From QWPN01 sp041746715 (GTDB lineage Bacteria; Planctomycetota; Planctomycetia; Pirellulales; UBA1268), in the NCBI GenBank assembly GCA_041746715.1, contig JBGTGN010000156.1, positions 1 through 64,000 of the forward strand: DNA of 64,000 nt, written 5' to 3'. The number at the start of each line of letters is the position of its first letter. The first letter of the stretch is position 1. Under the pieces are notes generated by a model. That model did no database searches. It was not told the origin of the DNA and saw nothing but the letters and a program-made list of their open reading frames with translations. This document shows positions 17,080-23,907 of the stretch, one piece after another. The position numbers and the translations under genes were made by a program.

Positions 17080-17454
17080 ATGACCCCGTTCCGCCGTATC
17101 AATGCCACCGTGTTGGCTCTCGCCCTTCTTGCCGGTCTCGGAGCGACCGTCCTGTCGGAGACAGTTGGCACAGACACGAAGCCGGCCCTAACAGCGTCTA
17201 CCTTTCTGATTGATGACGCGATCGCGGATGCTCAGACGCCGAGAAAGGTCAAAGCGATTCGCCCCGAGCAGAGGAAGACGCGGAAGAGCGGACATACGTC
17301 GTTGAGATGCACGTCATGCCTTTGCCATTACACTATTTCTTTTTCGGATTGTGAATTGACTTTGAAACACGGCATGCGAATAGTGAATCGATCCGCCACG
17401 ACGTCGAGGCAAACTCGATGCGTGCGGCTCCGCAACACCACGGACGATGAATAG
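17080..17454 (+). CDS. Small exported protein, unknown
   Basis: ATG at 17080 with GGAG seven bases upstream starts a clear signal peptide (MTPFRRINATVLALALLAG) followed by about 50 ordinary residues. The last 50 codons (from about residue 73) turn Cys/Thr/Arg-rich with poor codon bias, and they contain the putative promoter of E4, so the gene may be frameshifted near its middle or have an eroded 3' end. No family was recognised. Confidence 0.45.
   Translation: MTPFRRINATVLALALLAGLGATVLSETVGTDTKPALTASTFLIDDAIADAQTPRKVKAIRPEQRKTRKSGHTSLRCTSCLCHYTISFSDCELTLKHGMRIVNRSATTSRQTRCVRLRNTTDDE
17356..17384 (+). promoter_or_regulatory. Sigma-70-like promoter for E4
   Basis: TTGACT (17356-17361), a 17-base spacer, AATAGT (17379-17384). 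It lies about 40 bases before the conserved CGGCTCCGCAAC block of E4. Confidence 0.45.
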
Positions 17455-17548
17455 ACCGCCACACTGCGAAAGCGTTTGGCGCGCTAGGATTAGGCCGGCG
17501 TAGTGAGCTCCTCATACGGAACTTACAGCGTCGGCTTTTCTTGTTTTC
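17425..17548 (+). ncRNA. E4: structured RNA element with terminator (E family, divergent copy)
   Basis: CGGCTCCGCAAC (17425-17436, identical to E5), GGACGATG, a weak hairpin AGCG-TTTGGCG-CGCT (17471-17485), a short linker, then terminator arms GCCGGCG (17494-17500) and CGTCGGC (17529-17535), an inner stem GTGAGCTCC/GGAACTTAC with one mismatch, and TTTTCTTGTTTTC. It ends 75 bases before the start of the ferritin-like gene. It is the most divergent copy, but the 5' block and the tail are clear. It could also serve as terminator for the gene ending at 17454. Confidence 0.62.
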
Positions 17549-17623
17549 TGGTCGAGCGAATTGCAGTGAATGCTCCGGACGGCATGAAACCGTCACACCC
17601 TTGAACGCTCATTGGAGACGATG

Positions 17624-18130
17624 ATGAAGATGAACACGTTGGAAGAACTCTATATTGATCAGTTGAGAGACCTCTTTAATGCCGAGCTCCAGCTCCTCAC
17701 GGCACTCCCCAGAATGTCGAAGGCCGCAACGGATCCGGAGCTCCAGACGGTCTTCGACGATCATTTCGTGGAAACCAAGGTGCATCTCCAACGCCTGACC
17801 ACAATCTTTGGCGAGTTGAAGATCAGCCCCCAGGGAAAGATCTGTCGAGCGATGGCTGGGCTGCTGGCCGAAGGAGCTGAGACGATCTCAGACGATGCCG
17901 ATCCCTCCGTCAAAGACGCGGCATTGATTGCCGCCGTGCAGCGGGTCGAACACTACGAGATGGCTGGCTACGGCTGCGTACGGACTTACGCCAGACTCCT
18001 CGGACACGACGAGGCGGCCGACCTCCTCCAGACGACCCTGGATGAAGAGGGGACCGTCGATCAACGACTGACGGACTTGGCCGAGAGCGTGATCAACTCT
18101 GAGGCGGTCAATCCCGTCTTGGACGCATGA
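17624..18130 (+). CDS. YciF/DUF892 ferritin-like stress protein
   Basis: A 168-residue four-helix protein with the DUF892 (YciF) pattern: LEELYIDQLRDLFNAELQLL, carboxylate and histidine positions in DHFVETKVHLQRL and VQRVEHYEMAGYG, then LLQTTLDEEGTVDQRLT. Members bind two metal ions like ferritins and are induced by general or osmotic stress. ATG at 17624 lies six bases after GGAG; ATG codons at 17621 and 17630 are also in frame. The E4 RNA element lies directly upstream. Confidence 0.9.
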   Translation: MKMNTLEELYIDQLRDLFNAELQLLTALPRMSKAATDPELQTVFDDHFVETKVHLQRLTTIFGELKISPQGKICRAMAGLLAEGAETISDDADPSVKDAALIAAVQRVEHYEMAGYGCVRTYARLLGHDEAADLLQTTLDEEGTVDQRLTDLAESVINSEAVNPVLDA

Positions 18131-18250
18131 CAATCGTCGGCGGAACTTCACGGAGCACATCCCTGAAGTGTCGCTGACAATGAGCGGTCGACAGACAAAC
18201 TGCCGGCCGAGTGGACCGATTGAACTCACTTCACAGACGAGGAACGAAAC

Positions 18251-18694
18251 ATGGCAATTCTCACAAGCAAGCCGGATACCGCGACGAAGCCGGACCAGGA
18301 GGATTCAGAATTCTCCATCGCCGCAGGAAGGGGCCGAGATGCCGTGAACTCGGTTGGTTCTATGGCCAGTCACGCCGCGGCGGGTGTCGGACAATTGGCG
18401 AGCGATGCTGTTGCGGGCGTCGGCCACCACGCCGAAAACCTGACGTCGCGAGCCGGAAAAGGGCTCGAGGAGATTGGCGACAGCATCAACGAAAACGGGC
18501 CGCAGCGAGGAATGATGGGAGATGCCACTCGAGCGATCGGGAGCACCGTGCACAGTGGAGGCGAGTATCTCAAGAACGAGAAGCTCAGTGGCATGAGCGA
18601 CGACTTTGCAAAACTGGTGCAGAAGAATCCGTTGACGACGATCGCTGTGGCCCTTGGCCTCGGCTGGTTCCTGTCGAGTCGATTCAGGAGCTGA
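18251..18694 (+). CDS. ElaB/YqjD-like membrane-anchored stress protein
   Basis: A 147-residue protein with an Ala/Gly-rich amphipathic body (repeats such as VGQLASDAVAGVGHHA) and a C-terminal tail-anchor helix with flanking basic residues (LTTIAVALGLGWFLSSRFRS). This is the layout of ElaB/YqjD/DUF883 proteins, which sit in the inner membrane and can hold ribosomes in stationary phase. It is first of three genes spaced 3 and -4 bases apart. The function is inferred from architecture, as sequence identity to named members is low. Confidence 0.7.
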   Translation: MAILTSKPDTATKPDQEDSEFSIAAGRGRDAVNSVGSMASHAAAGVGQLASDAVAGVGHHAENLTSRAGKGLEEIGDSINENGPQRGMMGDATRAIGSTVHSGGEYLKNEKLSGMSDDFAKLVQKNPLTTIAVALGLGWFLSSRFRS

Positions 18695-18697
18695 TCC

Positions 18698-19117
18698 ATG
18701 TCTGTCGATTCCACGACTCCGCCGCAGCAGCAGCCACAGCACAATGCTGCCGCGCTGCTCGGCGGAATCGTGGGTGACATCCAGTCCCTGGTGCAACAGC
18801 AGGTTCAACTGACTCGCAACGAAATCGTCACCGAGCTCCGCGAACGGTTGGTCCGCTGGGCTGTCATCACCTCCGGGATCGGAATCGCGATTCTTGGCGC
18901 CATCATGCTGTGCTTGACCGCCTCACACCTTCTGCACTGGGGACTGTCTCCGCCGGAAAGTGATCCCGCCAGCCTTCCGTTGTGGGCGTGTTACGGAGTT
19001 GTCTCCGCGACGTTGCTGGCGGTCGGTGGGGGAGTTGCTCGCATCGGTTCCGCAACATCAAGTGACGTTCGTTCAGGTTCGTTCTTGACCGACGTGATCA
19101 GGGGGAAATCACCGTGA
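18698..19117 (+). CDS. YqjE/holin-X-like (DUF1469) membrane protein
   Basis: A 139-residue protein: a Gln-rich lead, an amphipathic helix with VQQQVQLTRNEIVTELRERL, then two membrane helices (about 52-75 and 95-115) joined by a short loop. This is the architecture of the actinobacterial holin-X / YqjE (DUF1469) family, which usually accompanies YqjD-like genes. It is separated by three bases from the gene before and overlaps the next gene by GTGA at 19114-19117. Confidence 0.75.
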   Translation: MSVDSTTPPQQQPQHNAAALLGGIVGDIQSLVQQQVQLTRNEIVTELRERLVRWAVITSGIGIAILGAIMLCLTASHLLHWGLSPPESDPASLPLWACYGVVSATLLAVGGGVARIGSATSSDVRSGSFLTDVIRGKSP

Positions 19118-19698
19118 ATAACGCGAAAGACTCGTCCGATGCGATTCGACGCCGGATGGCGGATTTAAGCTCGGGACTTTCGGAGAAACTCCAATCTCTG
19201 GAAGAACAGGTCTCCGGAACGGTGCAATCGACAGGGACAGCGGTTTCCGAGACGGCTGCCGCGGTGAAGGAAACAGTCGATGCAATCACCGATGCCGTGA
19301 ACGGCGCGGTCAAGTCGGTTGGCGACACCTTCGATTTCCACGAGCACATGAAGCATCATCCCTGGATGCTGGTCGGAGGAGCCGTTGCCTTCGGGTACCT
19401 GGCTCGCGAGCTCTCGAAAAGCACGGACACGGAAACCTCCGTCGGCGCCGATTCGACTCGCCGTTGCACGTCCGACATCAGCGACAAAGTCGTCGAACGT
19501 CGACAGAGGACCACCGACCACCCGCCGTCCTATCTCGGGGTGCTCGCAGCGCAAGTGATGCAAGCCGCAGCCACATCCCTTACAGAGAGTCTTCGACACG
19601 CCGTCGCCCAGGCAGGCCCCCTGATCGCTGAGTACCTCGCGGGGCACCAGCCTCGCCCTTCTCCTGCGGCATCGAACGGCAAACCCGTTGACGGCTGA
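19114..19698 (+). CDS. YqjD/DUF3618-like tail-anchored protein
   Basis: A 194-residue protein with a long amphipathic helix (residues 10-70, a likely coiled coil rich in Ala, Thr and Val), then HHPWMLVGGAVAFGYLA, the single membrane segment typical of DUF3618/YqjD proteins, and a hydrophilic tail with a second amphipathic segment. It starts with GTG overlapping the preceding stop. With the two upstream genes it forms a YqjD-YqjE-like operon that in other bacteria belongs to general stress regulons. Confidence 0.7.
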   Translation: MNNAKDSSDAIRRRMADLSSGLSEKLQSLEEQVSGTVQSTGTAVSETAAAVKETVDAITDAVNGAVKSVGDTFDFHEHMKHHPWMLVGGAVAFGYLARELSKSTDTETSVGADSTRRCTSDISDKVVERRQRTTDHPPSYLGVLAAQVMQAAATSLTESLRHAVAQAGPLIAEYLAGHQPRPSPAASNGKPVDG

Positions 19699-19844
19699 GG
19701 AGCGGGTCACGGTCACTCAGTAACGTCTCCAGGAACTGATAGGTTCCTCACCCATCGGGACATGTCATTCGACACCGGAATTCACGAGACTCACTTGACC
19801 GTGGCAACACAATAAAAATTCCGACTGCACTTTCCAGATTCTAT

Positions 19845-19873
19845 TTGCCTTTCCAGCCGCATCGCCGAATACT
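19845..19873 (+). promoter_or_regulatory. Sigma-70-like promoter for E5
   Basis: TTGCCT (19845-19850), a 17-base spacer, AATACT (19868-19873), about 30 bases before the conserved CGGCTCCGCAAC block of E5. The -35 hexamer is identical to that proposed for E3. Confidence 0.45.
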
Positions 19874-19903
19874 GCCAGCACGAGTGGATCGCGAACGAGA
19901 ACG

Positions 19904-20024
19904 CGGCTCCGCAACGGATGACCAGAAAATGGGCAGGTCGCCAAGGCGACAGGCTCGTTCGAAAGTAAGCCGACTTGGTTCAGCACTTAACAGGTGCCGA
20001 ACGAGGTCGGCTTTTTTTGTTTTC
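19904..20024 (+). ncRNA. E5: structured RNA element with terminator (E family)
   Basis: CGGCTCCGCAACGGATGAC (about 19904-19922), AGAAAATGGGCAG, a perfect hairpin GTCGCC-AA-GGCGAC (19937-19950), the linker AGGCTCGTTCGAAAGTA, then terminator arms AGCCGAC (19968-19974) and GTCGGCT (20006-20012), an inner stem GCAC/GTGC, and TTTTTTTGTTTTC. It is the cleanest copy and a good query for a covariance search. GGCT in the linker could pair with AGCC of the terminator arm, offering an alternative fold. The next gene starts 298 bases downstream. Confidence 0.72.
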
Positions 20025-20280
20025 TCACTTATGCATTACCAGTGAATAGGCGAAGTCGTGGAAGGGCTGCTTCGATTTACTGGGCTGTTCTCCAACAAAC
20101 CGGCGGGCCATTTCAGGGAACTGAAGGCAGTGACTGAGGTCACTTCAGCAGCCGTTGCGTGAGTGCGATCGCCCCAGCACGCCTGGCGGGCGCGGCCCGT
20201 GTGCCGCGTCTGCACAAACGGGCTTGTCAATCAGAATCCGGTCACGTTGGCCGGAGGAATGAATGTTCGATGACTTGGAT
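20025..20280. other. Intergenic stretch without recognisable gene
   Basis: These 256 bases lie between the E5 terminator and the leader hairpin of the PEP-CTERM gene. Short frames exist on both strands but none resembles a protein. A promoter for the downstream gene is expected here but no convincing -35/-10 pair was found. Confidence 0.4.
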
Positions 20281-20283
20281 GGT

Positions 20284-20305
20284 GCGCCCCACTGTGGGCT
20301 CTTTT
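20284..20305 (+). terminator. Hairpin plus T run just before the PEP-CTERM gene (possible attenuator)
   Basis: GCGCCCCACTGTGGGC followed by TCTTTTT, ending 17 bases before the ATG at 20322 and directly before the AAAGGA ribosome-binding site. It would act as an attenuator, or as a structure that sequesters the start region. Confidence 0.4.
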
Positions 20306-20321
20306 TCAAAGGAATAGTGTC

Positions 20322-21530
20322 ATGAATGCAGCTATGAAAACCCACCGGGACGAGATGAAAGTGACCTATGCGGTCGACTTCTCCCGTGATCGCGCGCCGA
20401 GTGCGCCGAGGAACCGATTCCGCGAGATTCCCGCCGTGGTCGGCACACCGACTCAAGACCGCAGCACACCCTGCCGGCCGAGCAAGCGGTGGACGTGGAC
20501 GAGCGGTCGCAGTGCCCGAACGACGAGTCTCCGGGCGTTTGCCGGAGCCTTGGCCATGGTTTTGGTCTCCGTGGCTTCAAGCGTCTCTGCGGTCACGATC
20601 GACATGAAGGTGATCGGCAACCCAGGGAACGCGGGCAATCCAGGGTCCAGTCCGGCGGGGCTTGGGTCTGTGGCCTACGTGTACCAGATGGCCACCACGG
20701 AGACGACGAATACAGACTACGTCACATTTCTCAATACCGTGGACCCAACCGGCACCTCGACCAGCGGCATCTACAACACGGACATGACGCAGGAACCCTT
20801 CGGCGGCATCGAAAACGACCAGAATCGACCGAACGGTTTGAAGTACGCCGTCAAGCTTGGAACGGCGCCCAACGGGGCAACGTATACCAGCATGCCGGTG
20901 AACTTCATCAACTGGTTCTCCGCGGCGAGGTTCGTCAACTGGCTCGAGAATGGTCAGACGTCAGACCCTCTCGATCTCGAGGTCGGCACCTATACGCTCC
21001 TGAACGTGCAGAACGGGCCGCTCGTGGCGCGCAATCCTGGATCGACCTTCTTCCTCCCCAGCGCTGATGAGTGGTACAAGGCTGCCTTTTTTGACGGGAC
21101 GACCTACACCACCTACCAGACCAACAGCAACACCGCGCCGACTGCCACAGTCGTGACGTCGACGCCCAACGCTGCCAACTTCGGCGGTGTGAGTGCCGGG
21201 CCGCTCGACGTGGGCTCGTACGTCAACGACTCCACCTCCGCGTACGGCTTAGTCGACATGCTCGGAAACGTGAACGAAATCACCGACACGGCCACCGTTG
21301 ACCAGTACCGTGCCATGGGTGGTGGCTTCGCGGGGATCCTCTCCTTCTGGGATGCCAACGCAACTCCCACCTTCCAAGATGGAAGCTGGGTCAACCCCAA
21401 CTACGGCTTTCGCATTGCCGCGGTACCGGAGCCGGCCACGGTCGCCCTGGCCGGGGCGGGATTCGCCGGCCTCGCCGGCCTCACGTGGATGCGTCGCCGA
21501 AACCAAAAGGCTGGTTCGGTCCTCGCCTGA
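20322..21530 (+). CDS. PEP-CTERM protein with a formylglycine-generating-enzyme (SUMF1)-like fold
   Basis: A 402-residue exported protein. The C-terminus shows a PEP-CTERM sorting signal: VPEPATVALAGAGFAGLAG, then a basic cluster (MRRRNQK). The body has FGE/SUMF1 landmarks: a TETTNTDYVTFLN start, VNFINWFSAARFVNWL, FFLPSADEWYKAAFF, YGLVDMLGNVNEIT and YGFRIA. FGE catalytic cysteines are absent, so it is probably a structural or binding relative. The hydrophobic signal core begins only near residue 67, after a basic extension. An internal start cannot be excluded, but AAAGGA supports 20322. Confidence 0.88.
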   Translation: MNAAMKTHRDEMKVTYAVDFSRDRAPSAPRNRFREIPAVVGTPTQDRSTPCRPSKRWTWTSGRSARTTSLRAFAGALAMVLVSVASSVSAVTIDMKVIGNPGNAGNPGSSPAGLGSVAYVYQMATTETTNTDYVTFLNTVDPTGTSTSGIYNTDMTQEPFGGIENDQNRPNGLKYAVKLGTAPNGATYTSMPVNFINWFSAARFVNWLENGQTSDPLDLEVGTYTLLNVQNGPLVARNPGSTFFLPSADEWYKAAFFDGTTYTTYQTNSNTAPTATVVTSTPNAANFGGVSAGPLDVGSYVNDSTSAYGLVDMLGNVNEITDTATVDQYRAMGGGFAGILSFWDANATPTFQDGSWVNPNYGFRIAAVPEPATVALAGAGFAGLAGLTWMRRRNQKAGSVLA

Positions 21531-21570
21531 CCGGCTGGCGGACACTCACCAGCGAGAGCACATTTGCTTG

Positions 21571-21600
21571 CCCTGCCCCTTGCGATCGCAAGGGGCAGGG
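21571..21600. terminator. Perfect 30-base palindrome between convergent genes
   Basis: CCCTGCCCCTTGCGA and its exact reverse complement TCGCAAGGGGCAGGG abut without a loop, centred on GCGATCGC. It lies between the convergent PEP-CTERM and hemA genes, so it is probably a bidirectional terminator. There is no T run on the plus side. Confidence 0.7.
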
Positions 21601-21666
21601 GCTTTCGCTACCGATGCGGGCCACGGCGGGTGGACATTGGGCTCGCCTGCCTCTGGGCCTTCTGCC

Positions 21667-22968
21667 TTACTCGCCGAGCTGGAAGAGACGCTTAAGGGCA
21701 TCGAGGAGGCCGTGGGGAGGTCCCGACTGGCTTTCACTGCGGAGTGACACCAGTGGCGGATGGAGGAGCTTCGCGGCGTACCGCTCGAAGGCCTGACGAA
21801 TCTCGGAGCGCTCGGTGTCGGCGAGATCGGGGAGCCTTCGGAAGAGCCGTTCGAGCTCGGCCTCGCCCGTCTCGGTCCAGCCGGCCTTGAGCTGTTCGAT
21901 CACCGGTGCCGTTGTGCGGTGATGGATGTCGGTCATGAACCGAAGTGTCTCCTCCTCCACGATCGCGAGGGCCGCCGGCATTTCACGATGGCGGCTCTGG
22001 CGGTTGGCATCGCAGGCCGCGGCGAGGTCATCGACGGAGTAGAGCCACACGCCCGGCCGATCGCCGATCGCCGGATCAAAATCACGTGGCACGGCCAGGT
22101 CGAGCACGACCAGCGGCCTGCCTTCTCGCTCTGGCTCGATGCGATCGTAGAGGGCCGCCGACACCACCGGCTCCGAGGCTCCGGTCGTGCTCACGACGAG
22201 ATCGGCCGCGACGAGCTCCGCCCCCAGTTCGGCAAACGACCCCGGCCTCGCGCCCAATCGCGCAGCAAGCTCCACCGCCCGCGACGCCGTGCGATTCACG
22301 ACCGTCACATCGCGGGCCCCCGCTTCACGGAGATACCGCAGTGTCTCCGCCGCCATCTTGCCGGCGCCCACGAGAAGGATTCGCTTGTCATCGAATCGCT
22401 CGAACACGCCCGCGGCAAAGTCGGCGACCGCCACGCTCGGGATACTCGTCCGCTCGCGACCGAGGTTCGTCTCGCTTGCCACCCGTTTTGCCGTCCGCAG
22501 CGCTGCCTGAAACATCCCACCGGTGAGCGGTCCGCTCGTGCCAAGACTGCGTCCAAGCGACCATGCTGTCTTCACTTGCCCAAGAATCTGCGGCTCGCCG
22601 AGCACCATGCTGTCGAGACCGGCGGCCACCGAGAAGAGATGTCGCACGACCGCATCGTCTGCCTGCGTCGCAAGCACCCCAGACAGGCGTGTGGCATCAA
22701 GCCCTCGACACTCGGCCAGGAATGCCACGAGCTCGTCGGGATGTGGGGTGAGCGCCTCGTTCTCGCCCGCCGCATAGAGCTCGACGCGATTACATGTGGA
22801 AAGGAGCACCCCCTCGCGGCCTGGGAACCGCTCGCGAAATGCCGCGAGCGCTGCCGCCGCTTGCTCTGCGGAGAAGGCGAGCCGCTCGCGAAGCTCGAGT
22901 GGCACCGTGCGGTGCGTTCCACTGACAAGCGCGAGGCTTGTCCGAATGCCTGTGGTCGTGGAGGTCAT
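21667..22968 (-). CDS. hemA: Glutamyl-tRNA reductase
   Basis: First enzyme of the C5 haem pathway: reduces glutamyl-tRNA to glutamate-1-semialdehyde with NADPH. The 433-residue protein has the catalytic cysteine in LLSTCNRVELYA (about residues 56-67), the VLGEPQILGQVK signature, a Rossmann loop VGAGKMA, and a C-terminal dimerisation domain. ATG at 22968 is chosen over a long upstream frame because GGAGG lies seven bases before it and it overlaps the upstream stop as ATGA. It is the second gene after a HemX/CcsA-like membrane protein. Confidence 0.96.
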   Translation of the reverse strand: MTSTTTGIRTSLALVSGTHRTVPLELRERLAFSAEQAAAALAAFRERFPGREGVLLSTCNRVELYAAGENEALTPHPDELVAFLAECRGLDATRLSGVLATQADDAVVRHLFSVAAGLDSMVLGEPQILGQVKTAWSLGRSLGTSGPLTGGMFQAALRTAKRVASETNLGRERTSIPSVAVADFAAGVFERFDDKRILLVGAGKMAAETLRYLREAGARDVTVVNRTASRAVELAARLGARPGSFAELGAELVAADLVVSTTGASEPVVSAALYDRIEPEREGRPLVVLDLAVPRDFDPAIGDRPGVWLYSVDDLAAACDANRQSRHREMPAALAIVEEETLRFMTDIHHRTTAPVIEQLKAGWTETGEAELERLFRRLPDLADTERSEIRQAFERYAAKLLHPPLVSLRSESQSGPPHGLLDALKRLFQLGE

Positions 22969-23855
22969 GGAGACACCTCCGCCGGCGAATCGTTTGGTGG
23001 AGTCGTGGGCGCGACCGGGAGCGTCGGCATCCCATGCTGCGTGGGTGCCAGAAGCCCCCAGGCGAGTGACCCGGCGAGCACCGCAAGACTCGCCACCGAA
23101 AGCCACGCGGCGACACGGTCACCGGTAGGTTGCCGTCGCATCGCGAGCGCCACGCCGTCGGCCACTACGAGCCACGCCACCACGAGCCCCATCCGCAAAA
23201 CGACCGGATCGGTCCATGGCACCGACTCCGGCAGCTTGACGGCGTTGAGCACGATGCCTGACACAAACCCAGCGACCGCGGTCCAGGCGGCGATGCCAAG
23301 CGCCCGGTGGGTGATCGCCGTAAGCCGCTCCAAGCTCGGCATCCGAAACCCGGCAAGCGGCGGCTGCTTCCGGGCGAGCCGCCCGGCCTGGATGAGCCAC
23401 ATCGCACCCGCCACGGCGCCGAGCGACACGCTCACGCTGAAAGCGAGATTGAAGCTTCCGTGGATGCGAGCCCACACCTGCGCCGCCGGGCTCTGAAGAA
23501 ATGGCTGCCGGCTCGCGAGTGCCGCTGCGCCCACGAGTGCCAGCACCACTGGCAAAAGAAAGAGCCCCACGGGTGTGCGAGGGTTTGCCAGCGCGAGCCA
23601 GAGATAGCCCGCCGCCAGGAGCCACGCCGCGAGCAAGTACCAATCAAAGGGACTCGACAGTGGCACACCCGACTCATTTGCAGCCCGCCAGCCCAGAAAG
23701 AGCGTGTGCGCAAAAAGCCCAGCCGCCGCAAAACCCACCATCACGATCCCGCGCACGCCCGAGCGAAACACGAGCCGCGACGCCTCGCAGCCGAGCGCCA
23801 CCGCGTAGCTCGCCGCAAAGCAGACGATCGAAATGCCCGACAAAAACTCGGTCAT
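22965..23855 (-). CDS. HemX/CcsA-like cytochrome c assembly membrane protein
   Basis: A 296-residue protein with eight hydrophobic helices, resembling the CcsA/CcmC/HemX family next to hemA genes. Histidines in membrane helices (LFAHTLFLGW, ARIHGSF, ITHRALG) are candidate haem ligands, and SSPFDWYLLAAWLL is in place of the WWD motif, which is degenerate. HemX in Bacillus controls HemA level; CcsA members deliver haem to cytochrome c. Context (ATGA overlap with hemA) favours the HemX-like role, but the several c-type cytochromes in this window make either plausible. Confidence 0.85.
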   Translation of the reverse strand: MTEFLSGISIVCFAASYAVALGCEASRLVFRSGVRGIVMVGFAAAGLFAHTLFLGWRAANESGVPLSSPFDWYLLAAWLLAAGYLWLALANPRTPVGLFLLPVVLALVGAAALASRQPFLQSPAAQVWARIHGSFNLAFSVSVSLGAVAGAMWLIQAGRLARKQPPLAGFRMPSLERLTAITHRALGIAAWTAVAGFVSGIVLNAVKLPESVPWTDPVVLRMGLVVAWLVVADGVALAMRRQPTGDRVAAWLSVASLAVLAGSLAWGLLAPTQHGMPTLPVAPTTPPNDSPAEVSP

Positions 23856-23907
23856 GGGGACTCAGGGTGCGAGGAAACACTTCATTCTAGCGTGCCGCGG
23901 CGGCCCA

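Noticed and set aside
12690..20024. E elements as integron attC sites
   Set aside because: The outer arms GCCGACG/CGTCGGC are palindromic like attC, but the R' core GTTRRRY is missing, each copy ends in a T run, and no integrase gene is present.
12690..20024. E elements as a c-di-GMP (GEMM) riboswitch
   Set aside because: GGGCA-type words occur, but the conserved GEMM core with its A-rich internal loop and tetraloop-receptor is not found.
21760..23496. 578-codon plus-strand open frame
   Set aside because: It lies opposite hemA and the HemX-like gene, which have clear motifs and start signals; the translation is low-complexity.
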